Under the pieces are notes generated by a model. That model was not told the DNA's origin and searched no databases. It saw only the letters and a list, made by a program, of their open reading frames with translations. Of a DNA stretch of 14,933 bases, positions 7,943 through 14,933 are shown one piece after another; position 1 is the stretch's first letter; every line of letters starts with the position of its first letter. This DNA comes from Anaerolineaceae bacterium. GTDB lineage: Bacteria; Chloroflexota; Anaerolineae; Anaerolineales; Anaerolineaceae. Where the stretch lies: assembly GCA_028714615.1 (NCBI GenBank), contig JAQTMA010000024.1, positions 10,560 through 25,492 on the forward strand, read 5' to 3'. Both the position numbers and the translations under genes were made by a program.

Positions 7943-7971
7943 AGTATAGCGATTGCTTGTAACGGGATGGT
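7943..7971 (-). promoter_or_regulatory. Probable promoter of the PHP-transferase pair
   Basis: On the minus strand TATACT (7948-7943) is a good -10 box. The -35 position 17 bp upstream reads ACCATC, a weak match. A perfect 7-bp inverted repeat, AACCATC at 7933-7939 with GATGGTT at 7966-7972, brackets the promoter and could be an operator. Confidence 0.4.
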
Positions 7972-8018
7972 TAAGGTTCGTTTATGGCTTGGTATTGATT
8001 TGTCACGAACTGATTAAC
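7970..8018. repeat. Imperfect inverted repeat between the divergent promoters
   Basis: GTTAAGGTTCGT (7970-7981) and ACGAACTGATTAAC (8005-8018) are reverse complements apart from two extra bases and one mismatch in the second arm, with about 23 nt between the arms. It sits midway between the minus-strand PHP promoter and the plus-strand DUF1801 promoter, a natural place for a shared operator. No T-run follows, so it is not a convincing terminator. Confidence 0.4.
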
Positions 8019-8054
8019 AAAGAAGAACGGCATTAAGGCCACGGTCTCTCAATG

Positions 8055-8083
8055 TTGAAATACCAGTGCAAATCCAATAAAAT
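8055..8083 (+). promoter_or_regulatory. Promoter of the DUF1801-VOC gene pair
   Basis: TTGAAA (8055-8060) and TAAAAT (8078-8083) are separated by exactly 17 bp, a strong match to the housekeeping sigma consensus. Transcription would begin near 8090, about 44 nt before the ATG at 8134. This also argues against a start at 8086. Confidence 0.65.
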
Positions 8084-8133
8084 GAATGCATTGCTGGCCG
8101 TGGCTGGAACGGAGATTATCCGATAGGAGACTG

Positions 8134-8526
8134 ATGAATGCTGAAAAAGGTACACCAAAAACCATAGACGAGTACATTGCCGGTTTTCCAATTGAGATTC
8201 AGAAAATATTGGAAAAGATCCGGGAAACCATCCGAAAAGCTGCTCCGGATGCACAGGAAACGATCAAATATCAAATGCCCACCTTTACGCTCAACGGGAA
8301 TCTGGTCCACTTTGCTGCATTTAAACAGCATGTCGGCTTCTACCCCGTGCCGAGTGGGATTGAGCAATTCAAGAAGGAACTATCTGCATACAAGGGGGCA
8401 AAGGGCTCGGTACAATTTCCGCTTGATCAACCCATCCCGTATAACTTGATCAGCAGAATTGTGGCGTTTCGGGTAAAGGAAAACCTGGCAAAGGCAGAAG
8501 GAAAAAGGAAAGCCAAGAAAACATGA
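8134..8526 (+). CDS. DUF1801 (YdhG/Fra-like) domain protein
   Basis: A 130-residue cytosolic protein of the DUF1801 family. The N-terminal helices carry the family pattern IDEYIAGFPIEIQKILEKIR (11-30), followed by IRKAAPDAQETIKYQMPTF (33-51) and the strand-rich LVHFAAFKQHVGFYP (57-71). A lysine-rich tail closes the protein (after about 116). Bacillus subtilis Fra (YdhG) is a frataxin-like iron chaperone of this family, but most members have no proven role, so iron handling is only a possibility here. The ATG at 8134 is chosen because TAGGAG lies just upstream. The 16-residue N-terminal extension possible from 8086 overlaps the leader and is unlike the family. It is followed by a VOC protein gene; DUF1801 and PhnB/VOC genes are often near each other in bacteria. 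Confidence 0.88.
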   Translation: MNAEKGTPKTIDEYIAGFPIEIQKILEKIRETIRKAAPDAQETIKYQMPTFTLNGNLVHFAAFKQHVGFYPVPSGIEQFKKELSAYKGAKGSVQFPLDQPIPYNLISRIVAFRVKENLAKAEGKRKAKKT

Positions 8527-8667
8527 CCTCAAGCCATTTCGGCAGAAAGGGTACCCACCATGCCGAAGGGCAAGTATTCCGTCCCGATTTACCGGCTTTT
8601 ATCGGATTGGCCGGCGCTGCTCCGAAAATCCTGGCAGCTCCGGATATTGAATAATAGGAGAATCAAC

Positions 8668-9549
8668 ATGCAAAAGATTACCCCCTTCCTATGGTTTAAC
8701 GATCAGGCAGAGGAAGCGATACAGTTTTATACATCCATCTTCGAAAATTCCAGGATCGAAAGCATTACTCGTTTTGGTGATGAGGTACCCGGGCCCAAAG
8801 GCAAGGTCATAACGGCGACGTTCCAGCTTGCCGGGCAAGAATTCATGGCGCTCAATGGAGGTCCTGAGTTCACCTTCACGCCAGCCACGTCGTTCTTTGT
8901 GATTTGCCAGACAGAAGGTGAAATCGATGCCTTGTGGCAGAAGCTCACCCAGGAGGGAGCCGTTCTGATGGAGCTGGCCAAATATCCGTTCAGCGAAAAA
9001 TATGGATGGGTTCAGGACAAGTACAATCTTTCGTGGCAGTTGAATCTTGGCGGCCAGGCCCAAAAAATCGTCCCATTCTTAATGTTTGTTGGGGATCAGG
9101 CCGGAAAAACCGACGAGGCCATTCATTTCTACGCCTCCCTGTTCCAGAATTCGGGCATCGCCAGGATCGAGCGCACAGGCCAGGGGGAAGGAGAACCCGC
9201 AGGCGCCGTCAAACACGCGGCATTCTCACTCAGCGGGCAAGACTTCATGGCGATGGACAGCTACCTGGAGCACGCTTTTTCTTTCACAGAAGCCGTATCG
9301 TTCTTCGTGAATTGCGAGACGCAGCATGAAGTCGATGAAATGTGGACGAAGCTCACTGCTGGTGGAGAAGAAGGGCAATGTGGCTGGCTGAAAGATAAGT
9401 TCGGTGTCTCGTGGCAAATCGTCCCCACCATCCTGGGAAAGTTGATGAATGACCCGCATCCCGAGAAATCCAAACGGGTCACCCAGGCCATGCTTCAAAT
9501 GAAAAAGATTGACATTGCGGGGTTACAGCGAGCCTACGAGCAAGGCTGA
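8668..9549 (+). CDS. Two-domain VOC family protein (3-dmu-9_3-mt / PhnB-like)
   Basis: A 293-residue protein with two tandem vicinal-oxygen-chelate modules of the type Pfam names 3-demethylubiquinone-9 3-methyltransferase. Domain 1 (about 2-125) begins ITPFLWFNDQAEEAIQFY and ends YGWVQDKYNLSWQL. Domain 2 (about 133-253) begins IVPFLMFVGDQAGKTDEAIHFY and ends CGWLKDKFGVSWQIVP, so the modules repeat the same landmarks. Single-domain members pair as dimers, so this is a fused version; similar fusions are common. Despite the Pfam name, no methyltransferase motif is present, and members are usually annotated as PhnB-like or glyoxalase-like proteins of unknown substrate. The ATG at 8668 has ATAGGAG upstream; the frame back to 8560 encodes an unrelated, non-conserved extension and is rejected. 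The 141-nt gap from the DUF1801 gene shows no clear promoter or terminator, so cotranscription is likely. Confidence 0.9.
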   Translation: MQKITPFLWFNDQAEEAIQFYTSIFENSRIESITRFGDEVPGPKGKVITATFQLAGQEFMALNGGPEFTFTPATSFFVICQTEGEIDALWQKLTQEGAVLMELAKYPFSEKYGWVQDKYNLSWQLNLGGQAQKIVPFLMFVGDQAGKTDEAIHFYASLFQNSGIARIERTGQGEGEPAGAVKHAAFSLSGQDFMAMDSYLEHAFSFTEAVSFFVNCETQHEVDEMWTKLTAGGEEGQCGWLKDKFGVSWQIVPTILGKLMNDPHPEKSKRVTQAMLQMKKIDIAGLQRAYEQG

Positions 9550-9575
9550 GAGTTCTCATCCCTCGCTTAGAAAAT

Positions 9576-9605
9576 GAAGGGGTTGTCCAATAAGACAGCC
9601 CCTTC
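9576..9605 (-). terminator. Intrinsic terminator shared by convergent genes
   Basis: GAAGGGGTTGTC (9576-9587) and GACAGCCCCTTC (9594-9605) form a 12-bp stem with one G-T wobble and a 6-nt loop CAATAA. On the minus strand the stem is followed by ATTTTCT, a short U-tract, so it fits the end of the membrane-protein gene whose stop codon (9604-9606) overlaps the stem. It also lies 26 nt after the VOC stop and may stop read-through from the plus strand, although that side lacks a T-run. Confidence 0.7.
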
Positions 9606-10608
9606 AAAGAATTACTCGTACTTCCCCGGGCGCCTGCGGCCCAAGCTCTCTGCCAACCCAGCTCCCGAATACCCAGCCCATGGCCGCACTGCCGAGGATT
9701 CCGATCCCCCAACTGAACCAGGGCGCCAGCAGTGAAACCAACACGCTCCAGTTCGCCCCCTTTCCCAGCGCAGCCGCCGCCAGTAACCCGATCGCCGTAA
9801 AAATCAGCCATAGCGCCAGCTTCACCAGCACCAACGTGAGCAGTCCGGCAATATAGCCGGCCAAACCGGCCAGCGTCTGGCGAAACAGCCTGACCGTATG
9901 AAGCCCGCGGGTGAAAAGCCCCAGCAGCAGCGCGACAAAAGCTCCAAGAAGGACAATCGAGAGTAGATTAAATGCCGCCGAGATGAACCATTGTCCAAAG
10001 GGGATCATCTGCACCAGCAACGAACAGGCATAGAGCAACCCATACGCTCCCGCCAGGCTGGCCGCTCCACCCAGCGCGTACCGCCACGAGCGGGAGGGAA
10101 TCTCTGCTCTCCCCAAGATGAGGCCGGCTACCAGGCCCGCGGCGGCTGACATGGGAACCGCCAGGAAGTGGAACGGCGCCACTTCATACGTCCCTTGGGG
10201 GGTATTGAGCACATTCACGCTGATCCACCCATTCCAGGAAACAAACCTGCCCAGGCCCGAATTCGGAATGTGGGCTATCCCGTTGAGCATCTCCAACAGG
10301 GCAAAGCCCAGGGCAAACCCCAACGCGCCGGCCTGCTGCCAACGGGAGCGTTTGGGGTTGGTCAGCGCTTTTTCGATCATCACGCTCACCTGCTCCTGGG
10401 AGAAATACGCTGCAAGCAGGTGGAAAGGCAACTCACCCATCTCGCGCAGGAAGACCCAGCCCACCCGCCAGGCGCTTTGGGCGCTGGCGTCCGAGAGCAT
10501 GCGCTGAAAGACTGTAGCCACTTCTTCCCCATACGTCTCCCGGTAAGACCGGGGATACCCATGCAGCAAAAACGTATACACCTTCAAGAGAAACGGCGCG
10601 GCGCGCAT
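9604..10608 (-). CDS. Multi-pass membrane protein partnered with a PadR regulator
   Basis: A 334-residue integral membrane protein. The N-terminal cytosolic segment contains a YPRSYRETYGEEVATVFQRM stretch (18-37), a pattern seen at the start of many membrane proteins and ABC-type permeases that follow PadR genes. Six or seven hydrophobic segments follow at roughly 93-113, 146-166, 176-201, 208-233, 245-280 (possibly two helices) and 286-318. No ATPase or enzymatic motif is present, and the family's function is unknown. The ATG at 10608 is 5 nt after the PadR stop codon, so the two genes are translationally close and share a promoter. A role in membrane stress or transport under PadR control is an inference from context only. 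Confidence 0.82.
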   Translation of the reverse strand: MRAAPFLLKVYTFLLHGYPRSYRETYGEEVATVFQRMLSDASAQSAWRVGWVFLREMGELPFHLLAAYFSQEQVSVMIEKALTNPKRSRWQQAGALGFALGFALLEMLNGIAHIPNSGLGRFVSWNGWISVNVLNTPQGTYEVAPFHFLAVPMSAAAGLVAGLILGRAEIPSRSWRYALGGAASLAGAYGLLYACSLLVQMIPFGQWFISAAFNLLSIVLLGAFVALLLGLFTRGLHTVRLFRQTLAGLAGYIAGLLTLVLVKLALWLIFTAIGLLAAAALGKGANWSVLVSLLAPWFSWGIGILGSAAMGWVFGSWVGRELGPQAPGEVRVIL

Positions 10609-10613
10609 GCTTA

Positions 10614-10955
10614 CTATCCTCCCAACGCCAGCCGTCCGGCGGCGCGAACTTGGCTTTGCAGCCGGCGGATCTCCACCGTCAGCATCTCTTGCCCCTGCCC
10701 CATCAAACGGTAGACCTTGCGCGGCCGGCCGGTTTCATCCGGCTGCCCGTCATCGTAACGCTGGATCCAGCCCTGCTCGACCAGGCGCTTGATCGCTCCG
10801 TAGAGCGTCCCCGCGGTGAGGTCGAGACGGCCGTCGCTCAAGTTATGCACATCCTTCATGATGGCATATCCGTGCCGCGGCGCTTGCGCCAGGCTGAGCA
10901 GGATATAAAAGGTGACTTCGGTTAGGGGGAGATTGGCATTCAGGGTCGAGATCAT
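10614..10955 (-). CDS. PadR family transcriptional regulator
   Basis: A 113-residue winged-helix repressor of the short PadR type. The N-terminal helix-turn-helix contains LTEVTFYILLSLAQAPRHGY (11-30) and the recognition region LTAGTLYGAIKRLVEQGWI (46-64), followed by the beta-wing with ETGRPRKVYRLMGQGQEML (74-92). A short C-terminal helix (about 92-108) is the usual dimer contact. PadR proteins are normally repressors released by a small ligand, often an aromatic or antimicrobial compound, and commonly regulate their own operon with a downstream membrane protein. That layout is seen here. The ATG at 10955 has AGGA about 8 nt upstream. The promoter and palindrome upstream support autoregulation. 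Confidence 0.93.
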   Translation of the reverse strand: MISTLNANLPLTEVTFYILLSLAQAPRHGYAIMKDVHNLSDGRLDLTAGTLYGAIKRLVEQGWIQRYDDGQPDETGRPRKVYRLMGQGQEMLTVEIRRLQSQVRAAGRLALGG

Positions 10956-10975
10956 GGGTCATCCTGGCGGGCAAG

Positions 10976-11013
10976 AATATATCGCAGTTCTATATATAGT
11001 TATACGATATATT
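10976..11013. promoter_or_regulatory. Palindromic operator, probable PadR binding site
   Basis: AATATATCG (10976-10984) and CGATATATT (11005-11013) are perfect 9-bp inverted arms. Exactly centred between them is a second palindrome CTATATATAG (10990-10999). The element overlaps the -10 box and predicted start point of the padR promoter and ends about 20 nt before the PadR ATG. A repressor bound here would block its own operon. PadR sites are AT-rich palindromes of this kind, but the identity of the bound protein is inferred. Confidence 0.65.
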
Positions 11014-11038
11014 ATAGACCAGTCTACTCGAATGTCAA
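11011..11038 (-). promoter_or_regulatory. Near-consensus promoter of the padR operon
   Basis: On the minus strand a perfect TTGACA (11038-11033) and a perfect TATAAT (11016-11011) are separated by 16 bp. Transcription should start near 11004, inside the palindromic operator, leaving about 49 nt of leader before the PadR ATG. Confidence 0.8.
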
Positions 11039-11116
11039 GATACCGGTGGATCCGCGGCGGCATTTGGAACCTCTCACCGAGATTGACCTATCTTCCTCTC
11101 CAACCACCCACGCGGC

Positions 11117-11260
11117 TCAGCTTTCTAAAACCAACTTGACTGCATCCACAACTTGATCCACTGTTTCCGAGTGGATTTCTCCCAGGCATTTCACCAGGCG
11201 CTGCTGATCCACCGATCGGATTTGGAACGCATCCGCTCCAAATTGGTGATACCAGGAATG
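11117..11260 (-). pseudogene. C-terminal remnant of a MazF/PemK family toxin gene
   Basis: The minus strand reads 47 codons to a TGA at 11117-11119. The product contains GADAFQIRSVDQQRLVKCLG and ends in a helix DQVVDAVKLVLES. This closely matches the last third of MazF/PemK endoribonuclease toxins (pattern ADAFQxRSVxxxRLVxxLGxLSxETxxxVxxAxxLxLGL). The frame is closed upstream by a TAA (11261-11263), there is no start codon or ribosome site, and the N-terminal two thirds, including the RNA-binding start of the fold, are not found in any frame upstream. No antitoxin gene is visible. It is therefore a decayed fragment of a toxin-antitoxin locus, probably left by deletion. Confidence 0.72.
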
Positions 11261-11373
11261 TTAATCTCGCAATGATATAAGGATTATGCACCATATCCCC
11301 TTCGTTGTTGCCTGCTTATGGTTTTACGATGAAACGATGTTCAGAAATCACCAATCAGCTTCGGAAAAAAGCG

Positions 11374-11402
11374 CTCACCATAAACCACTTCCATGCTACA
11401 AT
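11374..11402 (+). promoter_or_regulatory. Possible promoter of the secreted nuclease gene
   Basis: TACAAT (11397-11402) is a good -10 box, but the -35 position 17 bp upstream (CTCACC) matches only three of six bases. If used, the leader would be about 120 nt long. Weak evidence. Confidence 0.25.
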
Positions 11403-11516
11403 CTGCTGAACTGGGCATGCGCTCAAAGCCCCGGCTTAACGGTCCCCACCTTATTGGAAACATCCATATCGCACGTTACCACCACGGCTGCATCGTGTTC
11501 TCATGCCCAATTCACC

Positions 11517-11523
11517 GAGGAGG
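11517..11523 (+). promoter_or_regulatory. Strong ribosome binding site that fixes a TTG start
   Basis: GAGGAGG lies exactly 7 nt before TTG at 11531. No other in-frame start (ATG 11393, ATG 11417, GTG 11495) has a comparable site, and those starts would place a long polar segment before the signal peptide. Confidence 0.75.
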
Positions 11524-11530
11524 CTTCGAC

Positions 11531-14500
11531 TTGCTCACCCGCACGATTCAGTGTGCTCTGCATGGGTTGTTTGCTGCCATTCTGGCTGCCGGTCTGCTGT
11601 TCGGTACGGCCGGCTCGCCGGCCCTGGCGCGCCTGGATGAACTCCCGTCGGCAAGTCCGAGCCTGGTGATCAGCCAGTTCCAGGTTGCCGGTAAGACTGG
11701 AGCCGCCTCCGACGAGTTCGTCGAGATGCACAACAACGGTTCTACATCAGTAAACCTCAACGGATATCAATTGGTGTCCAAGAATGCAATTGGGACCTCA
11801 GATTTTGAATTATTCACACCCTCAACCAACCTTGTTATCCCCGCCGGCGGGTACTTCCTGTTGGCTGCCAGCCCAGGATACACGGGAACGGTAACTCCCG
11901 ATGCAACCTATCCGGCAAGCCTGGCAGCTCCCGGCGGAGGAATAGCCATCCGGAATGCAACCAGCGCGATTCTCGACTCGCTTGGGTACGGGAATGCGAC
12001 CAATGCCTATGTTGAGGGCGCCGTCACAACCAGCCCCTCGAACGGTAACAGTATGCTGCGCAAGAACGGGGGTTGCCAGGACACAGATGACAACTTCACT
12101 GATTTCAGCAGCCATTCCCCATCTGCGCCTCGCAATAGCCTCTCACCCATCCAAACTTGCGGGCCCGTTGACAACCCTCCTTCCATCTCCAGCACCAGCC
12201 CGGCCGGCGGCGCAACCAACGTCTCCCTGACATCCGACCTCTCGCTAACCTTCTCCGAAGCTGTCACCCCCGCGCAGGGTTGGTTTACCATTTCCTGCAC
12301 GCTCAGCGGAGCCCATTCCGCGGCAGTTTTCACTCCCGACCAGCTTACTTTCAGCTTGAACCCAGGCGACGATTTTATCCTGGGTGATAGTTGCACGGTG
12401 ATCATCGATCACGCCAGGATCGCCGAGCAGGAGCATCCCACCGAGACGATGGTCGACGACTATAGCTGGTCCTTCGCCGTGATCCAGGAAGCCTGTGGCG
12501 GTAGCTACACCCACATCCACGCTATTCAGGGCAGCGGCAGTAGTTCTCCCCTGCTGGATGCCACCGTGATTGTACAAGGGGTTGTCACCGGCGATTTCCA
12601 GGCCGCGGGCGGGTTGAGTGGCTTTTTCCTGCAGAGCCTGCCCCAGGACGAGGATGGAGATGCGTTGTCCTCTGAAGGCATCTTCGTCACCGCCACGACC
12701 CCGGTCGTTTCCGTGGGCGACCGCGTGCAGATCAAAGGATCGGTCCAGGAGCTCCAAGATCTCACCGAACTATCGGACGTCACAGAGATAATCGTCTGTG
12801 GCAGTGGCAATCTCATCCAGCCCATCCCGCTCAGCCTGCCGGTACCCGATGAAGACACACTCGAGCAATATGAGGGCATGTTGGTGCGCTTCACCAACCC
12901 GTTCACCGTTTCGCAAAACTACTTCTTGGGGCAATCCGGGCAGCTCACCCTCTCGGCCGGGGATCGCCTCTACGCTCCCACCAATGGGCAGGCGGAAACT
13001 GGGGACCTCAATCGCCGGCGCCGCCTGGTTCTGGATGACGGCTCCAGCTTATCGAAACCTGCGACGACCCCTTACCTCGCCCTGGATAACACGATCCGCC
13101 AGGGCGACACGCTTGCACCCGACCTGACCGGCCTGCTCGACCAGGGTCTGATCGCGGCAGACAACCAGACGACCGGTTATCGCCTGCAGCCGCGCGTTCC
13201 GTCAGAGGTCGTCTTCGCCCGGGTTAACCAGCGCACCATCGCTCCCGACCCGGTCGGCGGTTCCGTGACCGTCGCCGGCTTTAACATCCACAATTATTTT
13301 ACGACCCTGGGCAGTCGTGGCGCGCAAAACCAGGCGGAGTTGGAGCGCCAGACCATTAAGCTGGTGGAAGCCATGAGCGCCATCCATGCCGATGTCTTCG
13401 CGTTGCAAGAGGTGGAAAGGGGTGGGTCTGCGGCAGTCGATCACCTGGTCGAGACTCTCAATGCCAAACTGGGCGCCGGCGCCTACGCGGCCATCCCCAA
13501 CCCGATCCCCTTTGGCGTTGGGGATGACGCCATTCAGAACGCGCTCATCTACCGGCCGGGGCGGATTACCCCATTTGGCCCGTCCATGTCGCCCAACAGC
13601 GCGGCTGAACCTTTCACCGTCTTCACGCGCCTACCGGTCGCCCAGGCGTTCGAGACAAACGGCCAGCGCTTTACGGTAGTCGCCAACCATTTCAAATCCA
13701 GAGGTTGCGACGCCGGCGCCACCGGGCTGGATGGCGACCAGGCTGACGGCCAGGCCTGCTACAACCACACCCGCACTCTCGAAGCCGCTGCCCTGCTCGC
13801 CTTCATCGATCAAATCAAGGTGAATTCCGCAGATGATGACATCCTGGTGCTTGGCGATCTCAACTCCTACGGACGCGAGCATCCCATCGAACTCCTGGAG
13901 GGGGGCGGGCTGACCAACGAGATCTCCAGCCGCGTCCCTCTGCCCGACCGGTATTCCTACACCTTCGACGGCCAATCGGGAACTCTGGACCACGCCCTGG
14001 CTACCGCCAGCCTGGACCTGCAGATCACCGGCGTGGATATATGGCACATCAATGCCGACGAACCCAAGGCGCTCGACTACGAGATTCAGCCCAATCCCGC
14101 TAATTTATACCAGCCGGACGCCTACCGCTCATCCGACCACGACCCGCTGATCGTCGGGCTGGATCTGCAAACGTTGTTTGATGTAAGCCTGGCTCCGGCC
14201 GCGGATGCCAAATCCGGTGAAGCGGGCGCGACTGTCTCATACACACTGACGCTTGAAAACCGTGGTACGCAGATGGACACTTATACCCTGTCGTTCACCG
14301 GAAACCAGTGGCCAGGCGAGATGGACCCGACCACCGTGACGCTGGGTGGCGGCGCGACCCGGGATGTCACTGTGACCGTACACGTCCCGCCCGGCCAGCC
14401 GGGGAACGCCAATGACAGCCTGACCGTCAAGGCAACCTCGCGAGCCAGGCCGGCAAAATCCACCGCGGCCACCCTCACCACCCATGTTCCCGCGCTCTAT

Positions 14501-14933
14501 GCGCTGAAGTTGGAGAGCATCGCCCTCACCCAGCCGGGCGCGCCCGGCGCAGAGGTGGTCTATCCCCTGCTGGTCACCAATATCGGCAACGCACCCCAAA
14601 CGTTTGACGTTCATCTGGCTGGGAACACGTGGGACACAACCGTCGCGCCGCCTACCTTTCCGGTGCTGCCCGGTTCCACGCAGGACTTAACCGTGAAAGT
14701 CAGCGTGCCTGCCGGCGCTGCCGGGTTGGATACGGATGCCGTCCAGGTGATAATTTCCTCCCGGCAGGACGCTTCTGTAACCGGCCATCTACTCCTGACC
14801 ACCACAGTGGCTCCGCTGCACCGCCTGGCCGTTTCCCCCACAACGGATGCAAAGAATGGTTACCCGGGGCAGGCGCTGGTGTACCGCTTGCGGCTGGCCA
14901 ACACCGGCGCCGACACGGAGACCTTTCAGTTTC
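11531..14933 (+). CDS. Secreted multidomain ExeM-type extracellular nuclease (LTD, Ig-like, OB-like, EEP nuclease, NEW3-like repeats), C-terminus missing
   Basis: At least 1134 residues, open at the right edge. The TTG start gives a signal peptide: Arg4, a hydrophobic core (about 9-27) and a probable cleavage after SPALA. Domains in order are: lamin-tail (about 42-190, DEFVEMHNNGS); Ig-like Big_5 type (about 214-310, PAGGATNVSLTSDLSLTFSE); an OB-like nuclease-associated segment (about 323-440, VIVQGVVTGDF); an endonuclease/exonuclease/phosphatase domain (about 579-875). The last shows Asn585 in GFNIHNYF, Glu627 in ALQEVE, His720 in ANHFKS, Asp776 and Asn778 in GDLNSYG, and Asp869/His870 in SSDHDPL, so the metal and catalytic residues look intact. 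At least two complete NEW3-like beta repeats (from about 883 and 990) and a third (from about 1097) follow. It likely degrades extracellular DNA for nutrients or in biofilm, possibly surface-bound through its missing C-terminus. Confidence 0.9.
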   Translation, partial: MLTRTIQCALHGLFAAILAAGLLFGTAGSPALARLDELPSASPSLVISQFQVAGKTGAASDEFVEMHNNGSTSVNLNGYQLVSKNAIGTSDFELFTPSTNLVIPAGGYFLLAASPGYTGTVTPDATYPASLAAPGGGIAIRNATSAILDSLGYGNATNAYVEGAVTTSPSNGNSMLRKNGGCQDTDDNFTDFSSHSPSAPRNSLSPIQTCGPVDNPPSISSTSPAGGATNVSLTSDLSLTFSEAVTPAQGWFTISCTLSGAHSAAVFTPDQLTFSLNPGDDFILGDSCTVIIDHARIAEQEHPTETMVDDYSWSFAVIQEACGGSYTHIHAIQGSGSSSPLLDATVIVQGVVTGDFQAAGGLSGFFLQSLPQDEDGDALSSEGIFVTATTPVVSVGDRVQIKGSVQELQDLTELSDVTEIIVCGSGNLIQPIPLSLPVPDEDTLEQYEGMLVRFTNPFTVSQNYFLGQSGQLTLSAGDRLYAPTNGQAETGDLNRRRRLVLDDGSSLSKPATTPYLALDNTIRQGDTLAPDLTGLLDQGLIAADNQTTGYRLQPRVPSEVVFARVNQRTIAPDPVGGSVTVAGFNIHNYFTTLGSRGAQNQAELERQTIKLVEAMSAIHADVFALQEVERGGSAAVDHLVETLNAKLGAGAYAAIPNPIPFGVGDDAIQNALIYRPGRITPFGPSMSPNSAAEPFTVFTRLPVAQAFETNGQRFTVVANHFKSRGCDAGATGLDGDQADGQACYNHTRTLEAAALLAFIDQIKVNSADDDILVLGDLNSYGREHPIELLEGGGLTNEISSRVPLPDRYSYTFDGQSGTLDHALATASLDLQITGVDIWHINADEPKALDYEIQPNPANLYQPDAYRSSDHDPLIVGLDLQTLFDVSLAPAADAKSGEAGATVSYTLTLENRGTQMDTYTLSFTGNQWPGEMDPTTVTLGGGATRDVTVTVHVPPGQPGNANDSLTVKATSRARPAKSTAATLTTHVPALYALKLESIALTQPGAPGAEVVYPLLVTNIGNAPQTFDVHLAGNTWDTTVAPPTFPVLPGSTQDLTVKVSVPAGAAGLDTDAVQVIISSRQDASVTGHLLLTTTVAPLHRLAVSPTTDAKNGYPGQALVYRLRLANTGADTETFQF

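Larger units (their letters stand above)
11261..11530. other. Non-coding stretch upstream of the secreted nuclease gene
   Basis: No gene with a ribosome site or recognisable product was found here on either strand. The stretch lies beyond the broken end of the toxin remnant and holds the upstream region of the nuclease gene. It is lower in GC than its flanks between about 11260 and 11400. Confidence 0.5.

Noticed and set aside
8592..8614. CCGGC/GCCGG inverted repeat between the DUF1801 and VOC genes
   Set aside because: The stem is only 5 bp with a 13-nt loop and no T-run, so it is expected by chance in GC-rich sequence.
8560..8667. 36-residue N-terminal extension of the VOC protein
   Set aside because: The extension has no ribosome site and no family similarity, while ATAGGAG stands before the ATG at 8668, where the conserved domain begins.
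11088..11294. 68-codon minus-strand frame over the toxin remnant
   Set aside because: Its product has no recognisable pattern and no ribosome site, while another frame of the same strand encodes the MazF/PemK C-terminus.
11393..11530. Upstream in-frame ATG starts for the secreted nuclease
   Set aside because: They lack ribosome sites, the first lies at the possible -10 box, and they would put 38-46 mostly polar residues before the signal peptide.

Overview
The window looks like a chromosomal segment of a Chloroflexota bacterium, probably class Anaerolineae. That placement is an inference from the gene types: a very large MalT-type ATPase regulator ending in a SARP/BTAD activator module, a PadR/membrane-protein pair, and a secreted lamin-tail/ExeM-type nuclease. 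No rRNA, tRNA, CRISPR array or intact mobile element was found. The reading frames are mostly well packed and start with clear Shine-Dalgarno sequences.

Left part (1-2541, minus strand): a compact three-gene operon. A short-chain dehydrogenase/reductase comes first, then a ketoacyl synthase III-like condensing enzyme, then the N-terminal part of an acetyl-CoA hydrolase/4-hydroxybutyrate-type CoA-transferase that leaves the window. Together they could charge an acid with CoA, condense it with a second acyl unit and reduce the product. The condensing enzyme keeps its cysteine but seems to have lost the usual His and Asn.

Middle left (2542-5995, minus strand): the large STAND/TPR/SARP regulator lies directly upstream of that operon. 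The gap between them holds three heptamer direct repeats at an exact 11-bp period (2604-2632), placed 7 bp upstream of a GATAAT -10 box. This is the classic geometry of a SARP binding site, so the regulator very likely drives the operon. This is the most interesting observation in the window.

Middle (6043-9549): a minus-strand pair encodes a GT-B-like glycosyl/glycerophosphotransferase-type protein and a PHP-domain phosphoesterase. Divergent from it, on the plus strand, are a DUF1801 protein and a two-domain 3-dmu-9_3-mt/PhnB-type VOC protein. A shared hairpin at 9576-9605 separates these from the next minus-strand genes.

Right part (9604-14933): a PadR repressor and a multi-pass membrane protein form an operon with a near-consensus promoter overlapped by a long AT-rich palindrome, which suggests autoregulation. 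Beyond it lies the C-terminal remnant of a MazF/PemK toxin gene, a non-coding stretch, and a large secreted multidomain nuclease (signal peptide, LTD, Ig-like, OB-like, endonuclease/exonuclease/phosphatase and NEW3-like repeats). The nuclease starts at a TTG codon behind a strong ribosome binding site and runs off the right edge.
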